This document shows positions 36,842 to 45,147 of a stretch of DNA of 64,000 nucleotides, one piece after another. The stretch spans positions 1,977,699 to 2,041,698 of the forward strand of contig NW_008705566.1 of the NCBI RefSeq assembly GCF_000186865.1, in the 5' to 3' direction. The notes beneath the pieces were generated by a model. That model was given only the letters and a program-made list of their open reading frames with translations, made no database searches and had not been told where the DNA came from. Both the position numbers and the translations under genes were made by a program. This DNA comes from Aureococcus anophagefferens. Its lineage: Eukaryota > Sar > Pelagophyceae > Pelagomonadales > Pelagomonadaceae. Position 1 is the first letter of the stretch; every line of letters begins with the position of its first letter.

Positions 36842-39800
36842 ATGTCGGACATGAAAGAGCGCATTCGTTTGCGGCGCGAGCGCGCGGCGGCGCGCGCGGC
36901 GGCGAGCGCGAGCCCGGCGGCCGCGGCGCCGACGCCGCCGCCGGCCGCTCCGGCGCCGACGCCGCCGCCGGCCGCGCGCGCGCCCCGGCGCGCGGCGGCG
37001 CCCGTCGAGGCGCCGCCGCCGGCCGCGCCGCTCGCGGCGCCGCGGCGCAAGAGCAGCCGGTCGCCGCCGCCGGCGACCGCGGCGCCGCCGGCCGCGGCCG
37101 CGGCGCCGCTCGCGGCGCCGCGGCGCCGCGGCAGCAAGTCGCCGCCGCCGAAGCCGCCGACGGCGCCGCCGCCCGCGCCGCCGCCCGCAGCGGCGCCGCC
37201 GCGCGCGCGCCGGCTCAGCGAGGAGATCCCGCGGACGACGCGCGACCGCGTGCGGGGCCTCGAGGGCCGCGCGAAGGAACGCGCGCGCGCGGCGATCCTC
37301 GGCGAGGTCAAGGACGGCGCCCTGAGCCTCGCGGCCATCGACGCGCTCGCGCGCCGCTACGAGCAACAGCGGCGCGACGCCGAGGGCCGCTGCCGCGTCG
37401 CGCTCGAGACGAAGCGCCAGTCCGCGTTCCTGGGCGTGCGAGCGCTCGAGGACACGGCGCGCGTGTCCAAGGACATGGACGCCAAGTTCGAGGCCGTGCG
37501 GTCCGGCTCGTCGCGCGCGCGCGCGGCGCTCGAGGCGTTCCCGCGGAGCGAGCTCGAGGACGCGCGCGTCGCCATGGGCAACTTGGAGAGTCTGCTGGCG
37601 CAGATGGACTTTTACGCGGCGATCCCGTCCCGCTGCGCGGCGCTGCGGGCCCAGCTCGAGGAGCGGCCCCGCGACGTCGTCGTCGTCTACAAGCGGACCA
37701 TGGAGCTGGAACTGTGGCGGTCGTCGCTCCAGCGCCACGTGCGCCAGGCGACGGATCGCGCGCGCGCGGCCGACGGGCTGAAGCGGTCGACGAGCGACTA
37801 CGGCCTCGAGGAGCTCGGCCGCCTCGCCGCGGCGCTGGCGCACCGCTTCGCCGCCGTCGCCGGCCTCGTCCACGACGTCTTCGAGTTCGCGCTGGCGCCC
37901 CTGGGGGACGACGTGCTCGCGTCGGCCGCGGACGACCCGGCGCGCGTCGTCGCGGCCGCGCGCGTCGTCGAGTTGCACGAGACGCTGCAGCGCCAGCGGC
38001 TGCGGCGCGACGCGCTCGCGGACGCCGAGGCGCGGGGCGAGGACGCCGCCGACGCCCTCGACCGGCTCCGCCACTCGCCGACGGGCGCGCCGGCGCGCGC
38101 CGGAGCGGTCGCGCGACTCTACGACGGTTTCCGGAAGCGCGCGGCGACGGCCTTCGCGGAGGCGCAGATGTCGCTGGCGGACCGGGGCCACGGCGCGACG
38201 GCGGCCCTGCTGGGGGCGGGCACCCGTTTAATCCTCGACACGCAGGCCTGCGTCGACCACCTCGCGCCGCTGCTGCCGCCGAGCTGGCGCTGCGCGCGCG
38301 TCTGCCGGTCCGCGCTCGAGGCGCACGTCGAGCGCCAGCTGGGCCAGCTCTGGTCGCCGGCGCGCGCGCGGGACCTCGAGGTCGAGGAGCTCTTCCAGGT
38401 GTCCGAGTGGCTCGAGACCTACAACGCGATCCTCTCGGAGATCGACCCGGTCGCGGACGACGACGACGGCGACGGCGGCGACGACGACGCGCGCGCCGCG
38501 GCGCCCCTGCGGCCCCGGGGGCCCGCCAAGGCCTTCGCCACGGCCGGCGCCTTCCTCATGGGCGAGTACCTCGACCGCATCGCGAAGCAGGTCGAGTCGT
38601 GGTTCGTGGCGATCCGCGCGCGGAAGGCGGAGCCGCGCGCGGACCCGGCGGGCCGCCTCGTGACGACGCGGCCCGAGGACATGTTCCAGGTCATCACCAT
38701 GCAGGTCGGCGTCGCGCTGGACCACGCCGCGCGCGACGCGCCGGACCCGGCCGACGAGCCCGCGTCTCCGGGCCGGCCGAAGGGCCAGCACGTCGCGACG
38801 GTCGTGCTCCGCTGCCTCGAGGAGCTGCGCCACGACGCCGCGCGGTCCTCGGAGCGCTGCCGCGAGTGCGTCGCCGCCGTCGAGCGCTACGTGCGGTCCG
38901 CGTCGCGCGGGCGAAGGGAGGACGACGACGACGGCGGCTCGTCCGGCTCCGACGGCGAGGCCAAGGCCGAGACGCGGCGGTCGGCCTACTCGCGCAAGGG
39001 CCGGAAGAACTCGCTGGGCGTCCCCGACGACGACGCCGCGCCGCCGAGCCTGGAGGTGGAGCGGCTCTGCGCGCTCGCGAACGACGCCTTGCGCGTCCAG
39101 GAGCGGTGCGAGGAACTCGTGGAATCGCTAGAATCGAAGGACGCGGTCACGGGCGCGCCCCTGCTGTCCGTGCGCGCGGTGACGGACCAGGTCGTCGCGG
39201 ACTACGCGGAGCTGGCGCTCGACGCGTGCGCGGCGGCGGCCGCGGCGCCCTTCGTGGACCTACGCGACGCGATCTTCGCCCCCGACGCGGACCGCGCGCT
39301 GTTCGGGCCCCGCTGGGAGAGCGACCGGACCAAGGCCGACGCCGTGGACGTGGCGCTGACGACCCTCGACGACTATCTGAGGGACTACCGGGCCTGGCTC
39401 CCGGCGTACCTCTACGCGAAGCTCGCGCGGCGCGCGTTCGACCTCTTCGTCGAGGCCTACGTCTACGCGCTCCTGGACGCGAAGCCGAAGCCCTTCGCGG
39501 ACGGCGACGGCGCGGCCATGTTATTACTGCGGGACCAGAACCACGTGCTGGCCTACTTCCTCCCGAAATTCACGGAGGACCCGGATTTGGCGTCCGCGGG
39601 GCTCCGCGAACCCGGGAGGGTCGTTGCGGAGACCGCGGCGCTCCGCCACCTCGCGGACGTGCTCTCGGCCTGCGCGCCGGCCGTCGACGACTACGTCGTC
39701 GAGGAGCTCTTCGCCGACTTTGGCGACGCCGCGCCGGACGTGCTCGTCGCGCTGCTCGCGCGCCTGCCCGCCTTCTCCAAGAAGGCGGTCCGCGAGGACT

Positions 39801-39901
39801 GCCGGCGCGCGGCGGCGGCCGCGATCAACCGGCTGCCGCCGGAGAAGCAGCCGGCCGACGGCGGGCGCTTCGCCGTGCCGCCGCGCATCGTAAAGCGGTA
39901 G
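36842..39901 (+). CDS. SEC6: Exocyst complex subunit Sec6-like
   Basis: 1019 residues from the ATG at 36842 (MSDMKERIRLRRERAAA). Residues about 15-130 are Ala/Pro low complexity with recurring AAPRRK-type blocks. The rest is long helical bundles: RDRVRGLEGRAKERARAAIL, FSEVSEWLETYNAIL-like ELFQVSEWLETYNAILSEID, and the TTRPEDMFQVITMQ motif characteristic of Sec6/EXOC3. The C-terminal helices contain VSLFVEAYVYALL-like LFVEAYVYALLDAKPKPFAD and ILAYFLPKF-like HVLAYFLPKFTEDPD. Sec6 is an exocyst core subunit that tethers secretory vesicles at the plasma membrane. The N-terminal low-complexity stretch is an extension compared with other Sec6 proteins. Confidence 0.8.
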   Translation: MSDMKERIRLRRERAAARAAASASPAAAAPTPPPAAPAPTPPPAARAPRRAAAPVEAPPPAAPLAAPRRKSSRSPPPATAAPPAAAAAPLAAPRRRGSKSPPPKPPTAPPPAPPPAAAPPRARRLSEEIPRTTRDRVRGLEGRAKERARAAILGEVKDGALSLAAIDALARRYEQQRRDAEGRCRVALETKRQSAFLGVRALEDTARVSKDMDAKFEAVRSGSSRARAALEAFPRSELEDARVAMGNLESLLAQMDFYAAIPSRCAALRAQLEERPRDVVVVYKRTMELELWRSSLQRHVRQATDRARAADGLKRSTSDYGLEELGRLAAALAHRFAAVAGLVHDVFEFALAPLGDDVLASAADDPARVVAAARVVELHETLQRQRLRRDALADAEARGEDAADALDRLRHSPTGAPARAGAVARLYDGFRKRAATAFAEAQMSLADRGHGATAALLGAGTRLILDTQACVDHLAPLLPPSWRCARVCRSALEAHVERQLGQLWSPARARDLEVEELFQVSEWLETYNAILSEIDPVADDDDGDGGDDDARAAAPLRPRGPAKAFATAGAFLMGEYLDRIAKQVESWFVAIRARKAEPRADPAGRLVTTRPEDMFQVITMQVGVALDHAARDAPDPADEPASPGRPKGQHVATVVLRCLEELRHDAARSSERCRECVAAVERYVRSASRGRREDDDDGGSSGSDGEAKAETRRSAYSRKGRKNSLGVPDDDAAPPSLEVERLCALANDALRVQERCEELVESLESKDAVTGAPLLSVRAVTDQVVADYAELALDACAAAAAAPFVDLRDAIFAPDADRALFGPRWESDRTKADAVDVALTTLDDYLRDYRAWLPAYLYAKLARRAFDLFVEAYVYALLDAKPKPFADGDGAAMLLLRDQNHVLAYFLPKFTEDPDLASAGLREPGRVVAETAALRHLADVLSACAPAVDDYVVEELFADFGDAAPDVLVALLARLPAFSKKAVREDCRRAAAAAINRLPPEKQPADGGRFAVPPRIVKR

Positions 39902-39971
39902 GGATAGGTCCCCGCGGGGCTCGCCGTGGTTCCAGAACCTTTATGATCAATGCTAGTTCACGGGGGCTCGC

Positions 39972-41267
39972 TCACTTCTTCTTCGGGGGCGGTGCGTGGG
40001 TGAGATTAACCCAGACCAGGTCGCGGTAGTAGCCCAGGCCCTTGGCGCCCCGCGCGAAGAAGAAGCCGGGCATCACACCGGCGTACGCGCCCGCGGGCTT
40101 GAAGTCCGCGTCGGCCGCGGGCGCCGGCTCGTCGCGCGGCCGCTTCGCCGCGCCGCCCGCGGACTGCTTCGCGCGCTTCGCGGGCGACTCGTCGACATCG
40201 ACGGCGTCCTTCATGAGCTCGGCGTCGCGCTCCTCGGAAGAGCGCACGCCCGTCACCTCGATCTCGCTCTTCTCCGTGGTCACCGTGGTCGCCGGCGACG
40301 GAGGCGAGAACCCGAACTGGTTGCAGGCTTTCACTGAGATGGCGTACTTGGTGTCCGCTTTTAAGCCCGTGACAGTCTCGACGGAATTTATTGGTGGAAA
40401 GAAGCCGACGCCTTTTTTTGCGGCGACGAAATCATTCAATTCTTTAGCCGGAACAAGCTTGAATGTCGGTGGTACCGGGGAGGGAGCAGGGTAGATAACC
40501 GAAAATTCCTCACCACCGGCTTCAAAAGTGATCTTGACGCCCGTCGTGGAAAGAACATCGAAACGGTCATACGTCGGTCTCGCAAAACCCACTTTCACAG
40601 AAGTGTCCCCCAGGACCTCCACGTCTGGCGCGGGAGGCGCGATCGGCGCGTGATCCGCCGCGCAGTACGTCGTGGAAGGAGATTCTGAGCTTGGACCAAC
40701 GCTGCTGAACGCGATGGCGCGCACTTTGTACTTGGTCTCCTTATCCAATCCTTGAACGAGAACAGATCCACTATGAGTATCCGGCGTGGTCAGGTCCACG
40801 TGCGTGGATTTTAGATCATTGAAGTAAATTTTGATCGCATGAGCGCTCAGGGGTGCGACGTAGAAGACGGCCGCCGTGGTGCCGTTATGCGGGAGGACGC
40901 GGGGCTCGGCCGGCGACTTCGGTGGCGCAAAAGTCTTGGGCAGACTGCGCGGCGACTCGGCGCCGAACGATACTTCGTCGGCTTCGCGCGTGGCGAACGT
41001 GGCCGTGTAGACCGTGTCAGGTTGGAGCTCCCTGACAATGCAGGTTCTAGTAGACACATTTGTACCAGAATATAATGGCGTGACCCGTGCCTTCATTGCG
41101 CGCCCCACCTCACCCTCCTTCAGGAGCGTGCCCGTAGCTTCATCGTACATGTGCTTGGTCTCCCGCTCGCCTTCGAAGAGGTACAAAATGGCATGCGAGG
41201 AATTCGGCGGCGGCGTGAATGAAACTGTGACTTTCCCGCCATTGAACGAAATGATAGGCGCCTCCAT
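39972..41267 (-). CDS. Fibronectin type III repeat protein (paralog 2) with GYV/FF-type tail
   Basis: 431 residues from the ATG at 41267 (MEAPIISFNGG), 72 bp inside the boundary of the MITE-like unit that holds its upstream region. Fn3-like repeats parallel the gene at 25694-26830. The C-terminus differs: after a basic stretch (KRAKQSAGGAAKRPRDE) it adds GFFFARGAKGLGYYRD, which resembles the GYVFKMGDEGLGYYLD segment of the parvulin gene at 62611. No signal peptide, so an intracellular, probably nuclear protein. Function unknown. Confidence 0.8.
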   Translation of the reverse strand: MEAPIISFNGGKVTVSFTPPPNSSHAILYLFEGERETKHMYDEATGTLLKEGEVGRAMKARVTPLYSGTNVSTRTCIVRELQPDTVYTATFATREADEVSFGAESPRSLPKTFAPPKSPAEPRVLPHNGTTAAVFYVAPLSAHAIKIYFNDLKSTHVDLTTPDTHSGSVLVQGLDKETKYKVRAIAFSSVGPSSESPSTTYCAADHAPIAPPAPDVEVLGDTSVKVGFARPTYDRFDVLSTTGVKITFEAGGEEFSVIYPAPSPVPPTFKLVPAKELNDFVAAKKGVGFFPPINSVETVTGLKADTKYAISVKACNQFGFSPPSPATTVTTEKSEIEVTGVRSSEERDAELMKDAVDVDESPAKRAKQSAGGAAKRPRDEPAPAADADFKPAGAYAGVMPGFFFARGAKGLGYYRDLVWVNLTHAPPPKKK

Positions 41268-41338
41268 CGAGCTGGACGCGCGCGCGCTGCCGCAAAAATG
41301 CGGCTCTTCGCCGATCGAGCTGACCCGCAGCCCTACTG

Positions 41339-41947
41339 TAAAAGTACCTTGCACTAGAAAAACAACATGTTTCCCCTAGTGAGGGCTTTGCGCAGGCTCC
41401 GCGCACTTCTCCATGTGATGATCCGAGTTTTAGTGCACCAAAATTGGTCACGCCCGAGAGACAGGCGCTGCCGAGCCATCGGCAGCGGGTCGGCGAAAAT
41501 CGGCGCGCGCGCGCCTGCGTTTTAGCGATAGACGCTGTGGCAAAAATGTGCCGAAAAAGGGCTGCATGTGGACCCATTCGCGCGCACTACCATGGCATGA
41601 TCACTATCTTTTGGGGGTCCACAAGCCGCGCTCGTCCGCGCGGGGTCCCAGGCAACTCAGCGCGCCAAGCACGGGCAGCCGCAGACGCTGGGATCGCTTC
41701 GTGGAGCTCATGGCGCGCTCGAACGTGCTCCAAAGCGGGTTCCGCAGCCCGCCGCGCCGTCGCGTTCCCAGCGACCGGCTCACCATAACTCGGCTATGCG
41801 CGACGAGAGAACGTCGTCGCGGCGTCGCAAGGTTCCATCGGACCCAGCTGACATCGCAGCGGCCATTGCACGGGCGCACCAGAGGCTGCCGAGGAGTCGA
41901 CTACACTTCAACTCATGATGTTGCTTTTCTAGTGCAAGGTACTTTTA
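41339..41947. mobile_element. MITE-like unit with 30-bp terminal inverted repeats
   Basis: The left end (41339-41368) and right end (41918-41947) are inverted copies with one mismatch over 30 bp; the core reads AAAGTACCTTGCACTAGAAAA. TAC occurs just outside both ends (41334-41336 and 41948-41950), a possible short target duplication. The 549-bp interior has no convincing gene; frames there are unsupported and base composition is mixed. The unit fills most of the space between the Fn3 gene and gene X, and the Fn3 gene must start transcription within or next to it. Confidence 0.6.
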
Positions 41948-42141
41948 GTACGCGACCGACGCCGGCGTTGACGGCATCACGGGCTCTCCCCGTCGCCGCG
42001 CAGCGGCAGCACGCCGCATGGGGCTGGCTGACCCGAGGAGCCTGCTGAGCCGAGGCGACGCCCTCGGCGTATACTATATACGTATCGGCGAGACCTCGGG
42101 GATGCGGCGCAACCGAGCACACGGACTTTCCTTAAGCACAC

Positions 42142-43791
42142 TCACGACCTCCGCCAGAAGCGCCACCACGGTCGCGGCGGCGCCTCCGCCGCCACGACGG
42201 TCGCCTGCGCGCACTCAAAGTCGACGTTCGCGGCGCAGCGGGAGAAGATGGCCTCGATCTTCTCGGCATCGATGGTCTGGATGAGCTCCTCGACGAACAA
42301 CCGCACGAGCGCGAAGCGCATGGACCTGTGTGGAAATCAACCAGTGAGCTGGGACGTCGGGGCCAAACTTCAGAAATCTCTAGCTCGGTCAAATCGAAGT
42401 CGATTCAGCTGATTTTTGGACGAATCGATTGCTCTCGTCGAGTTATCGAAGCACAGCCAAAGAGCCTGTGTCGAAAGATTCGAATACGCACACATTGAAG
42501 TCGGGTTGAAGATTTGATTTGCACACAGGCATGGACTCGGGCATGACGAGCTGGAGCCGGCCGAAGATGTCCTCCTTGGGGTCCATCAACTCCAGGCACA
42601 TGTTGTAGCGGAGCACGTGCTCGAAGGGCTTCTCGTGCGCTTTCTTCCGCTGCGACTCCGTGTGGGGGTCCTCGAGGGGGTGGCGCCGCACGGCGAGCTC
42701 GTGGTGGCGCCGCCCGCGGACCGCGTCGCCGTACTCGTGGTAGGACGTCGTCAGCGCGTTCGTCACGGACGCGGAGGCCATGTTGACGGCGTTCTCGATC
42801 ATGCTCGCGACGACGGACACGGGCACCAACGGCAGCTTGTCCGTGTAGGCCGCGAGGTTGTTCACGAAGGCGTTGCGCTCGTCCTCGTCGTAGAAGATGT
42901 GCTGCACGCCCCGCAAGAAGACGTCCGTGACCAACGCGTGGTGCTCGTCGGGCGACCTGGGCAGCAAAAGGGTGATTCAACGTCGCTTCAACGTGAGTGT
43001 TCCGCGCGCGCGCGTTCCAAATAAAGCATCCACGCTTCGAGACCGTTCCGGGAGATGATCGCTCGTCCAAAAATCAGCCAAAACGAGTGGAAAACGGCCG
43101 AGATAGGAGCCTTTGAAGTTGGGAATTTCGCACACTTTTGCTGCTCGTCGGGCGACAGGTGCGCGGCGACGTCCTCGTGGGACCGGCGCATGGACCGCAT
43201 GAGCATGGCCATGACGCAGCGGATCACGCGGCGCCGGTCCGCGTCGTCGAGGAAGGGCAGCTGGACCTCCGCGAAGAGCCAGCGCGACATCGCGGCCTCG
43301 AACTTGTCCGCGGCGACTTTCGGCATGACCTGCTTCGAGTGGACCAAACGGATGAACTCGTTGGGCAGGTTGTGCGCGATGGTGTCGATGATCTTCAGCA
43401 CGCAGAACTCGAAGATCTCCTGCTCCTGCGCCTCGTCGAACCAGACCAGGTCCACGAGGTCGTTGATGAGGTGCGACGTGTGCACCACCTCATTATCACT
43501 GAGGCAGAGCTTCGCGCGGGGGCTCCGCTCGATCTTCGTGCCGACGTAGCGCTTGCTCAGCGGCACCTCGGCGCGCAGGTACTCGTCGCGCTTGTCGTCG
43601 CAGAGGTCGTGGTACCAGCGCGCGCCGCGGTCCAGCGCGCCGTGGATCTTCGCCGCCTGGCTCCGGTCGACGTGGAAGACGCCGCCGACCGTGTGCTTCT
43701 CCTCCTCGCTCCGCGAGAAGGGGCCGCCCGACGCCAGCCAGGCCGCGCCGGACGCCGCGGCGAGCGGGCCGAGGCGGCCCACCGTGAACAT
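42142..43791 (-). CDS. Three-exon gene X, helical protein with two introners
   Basis: Exons: 43791-43157, 42956-42537, 42325-42142, giving 412 residues. The start is the ATG at 43791 (MFTVGRLGPLAAASGAAWLA), the first in frame. The first join reads EDVAAHLSPDEHHALVTDV and the second QLVMPESMRFALVRLFVEEL; both are smooth. Exon 3 (IQTIDAEKIEAIFSRCAANV, ending RPWWRFWRRS) would be missed unless the second intron is recognised. The protein is helical and soluble-looking after a hydrophobic N-terminus that may be a targeting signal, with a Trp/Arg-rich end. I do not recognise the family. Confidence 0.78.
42326..42528 (-). mobile_element. Introner, subfamily 2 (intron 2 of gene X)
   Basis: A 203-bp element with 15-bp terminal inverted repeats (CTGTGTGSAAATCAA, one mismatch between the ends). 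It is flanked by a perfect 8-bp direct repeat (sense GTCCATGC) at 42529-42536 and 42318-42325. On the gene's sense strand the upstream repeat gives the GT donor and the element's terminal ACACAG gives the acceptor, so the intron is 42536-42326 (211 nt). The 16-bp block GCTGATTTTTGGACGA (42408-42423) is identical to a block in the 192-bp introners, although the terminal repeats differ. Confidence 0.85.
42957..43148 (-). mobile_element. Introner, subfamily 1 (intron 1 of gene X)
   Basis: A 192-bp copy between 8-bp repeats (sense GTCGCCCG) at 43149-43156 and 42949-42956; the spliced intron is 43156-42957 (200 nt). The 3' terminal repeat is intact (sense CTTTTGCTGCCCAG). The outermost four bases of the 5' terminal repeat have been replaced, so that 15 bp, not 8, now match across the junction. 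Confidence 0.9.
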
Positions 43792-44235
43792 TGTGCGCAG
43801 CCCTAGGGCAGTCCACGATAACAATCCTCCGCCGGGAGCCGGTTTGGCTGACCGTGAGGTAGATGTTGGCTGGCTGGCTGGCTCGGTCGCTGACAGCCAC
43901 CCATTTCTTCAATGTAGACGTTGCATGTGCAAATCTTGCGATTTTCGTGCGGGATACATGTCAAAATCTAGTTAGAATCCGGAGTGGCCCGCCGGGGGTG
44001 ACGGAAGCGCGAGCGCCGACGCGCGTGGCCGGCGGCCAGCCGGTCGCCGCAGCCGCCCCAGGACGGCGCGGCGCGCCGTAGGCGCGCGTTGTAGAGGTTG
44101 TAGCGAGGGGTCGTTTCGTGGACTGGACGTCCCTGGCTGGCTGGCTGGCTCGGCCCCCGGCGGCTGGCTGCGGTTTTGGACTGCCCTTGCGCAGCCCAGA
44201 ATAAAAAACGTCAAGCAAACGGTTGATGAAGCATC
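43792..44235. other. Divergent intergenic region with GGCT repeats
   Basis: Lies between the starts of gene X and the glycosyltransferase at 44236. It holds a 20-bp direct repeat (TGGCTGGCTGGCTGGCTCGG) at 43867-43886 and 44134-44153, and an A/T-rich patch at 43915-43980. No gene is seen. It presumably contains both promoters. Confidence 0.5.
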
Positions 44236-45147
44236 ATGATGGTCCTCGCGTTCGCGCTCGCGACCGCCCACGCCCGCGCCGACGAGGCCCAGTCCATGCG
44301 GTCCGCGTCCATCGCGCTGGGGCGCTGGCAGGCCGACGCGGTCTGCGGCGCGCCGGCGAAACGCAAGCGCGTCGCGTTCCTCATCGCCGGCCTCGTGCGG
44401 ACGCTGCCCCTGGCGCGCGTGCACCGGTCCATCGCGCAGTACGGCATCGACGCCATGGGCGTCGACGCCGCCGTCTTCCTGGAGCTGAAGAGCGCCGGCA
44501 CGGGGCGGCTCGGCGCCGAGCGCGGCGACGCCGGCGCCGCGGCGGCCGCGATCGCGTACCTGCGGCCCGCGTCCGCGCGCTGGGACGCGGCCGGCGGCGA
44601 GCTCCGCGCGGCCCTGCGGCCCTGCGGCCCCGTGCCGCCCGCGGACGCGCCGACGCACTGGGTCGTGAGCCAGTGGCTCGGCCTGCGGAACGCCTTCCGC
44701 GAGATGGTCCGCCACGAGCGCCGCGAGGGCGTCCGCTTCGACGCGGTCGTCAAGCTCCGCGGCGACGACCTCTGGCTCGGGCCGGCGCCGGTCTGGTGCG
44801 CCCTCGACGGCCTCTGGGCCGGCGCCGCGGCCTACGCGAACCTCGCCGGCGGCGGCGACGACTCCTACGTCGGCGGCCTCGACTGGTGGCTCGCGGTGCC
44901 GCGCGACCACGCGGACCGCGTCTTCACCATGGCCGGCGCCTACCTCAACTGCTCCAAGGCCAACCCGCAGCACAGCGAGAAGTGGCTCGCCCAGACGCTC
45001 CGCGGGACGCCGGGCCTCGCGCTCCGGCGCCTCCGCGACCTCCCGCGCGTCATCGTCTACGAGGAGCGCCTCGCGGCGAAGAAGTTCTGCGCCTACGTGC
45101 CGGACTACCTCCGCCCGGCCTGCCACAAGCTTCGCTATCCGCCCTAA
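44236..45147 (+). CDS. Secreted glycosyltransferase-like protein
   Basis: 303 residues from the ATG at 44236 with a short signal peptide (MMVLAFALATAHARA). Blocks RVAFLIAGLVRTLPLARVHR, VSQWLGLRNAFREM and FDAVVKLRGDDLWLGP are typical of a family of algal and plant predicted glycosyltransferases that keep an RxDD-type nucleotide-sugar site. Several Cys toward the end (KKFCAYVPDYLRPACH) suggest lumenal folding. Donor and acceptor unknown. The stop TAA (45145-45147) overlaps the stop of the convergent ABC transporter gene. Confidence 0.65.
   Translation: MMVLAFALATAHARADEAQSMRSASIALGRWQADAVCGAPAKRKRVAFLIAGLVRTLPLARVHRSIAQYGIDAMGVDAAVFLELKSAGTGRLGAERGDAGAAAAAIAYLRPASARWDAAGGELRAALRPCGPVPPADAPTHWVVSQWLGLRNAFREMVRHERREGVRFDAVVKLRGDDLWLGPAPVWCALDGLWAGAAAYANLAGGGDDSYVGGLDWWLAVPRDHADRVFTMAGAYLNCSKANPQHSEKWLAQTLRGTPGLALRRLRDLPRVIVYEERLAAKKFCAYVPDYLRPACHKLRYPP

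Noticed and set aside
43867..44153. 20-bp direct repeat as a transposon target duplication
   Set aside because: It is a simple GGCT repeat, and the sequence between has no inverted ends.
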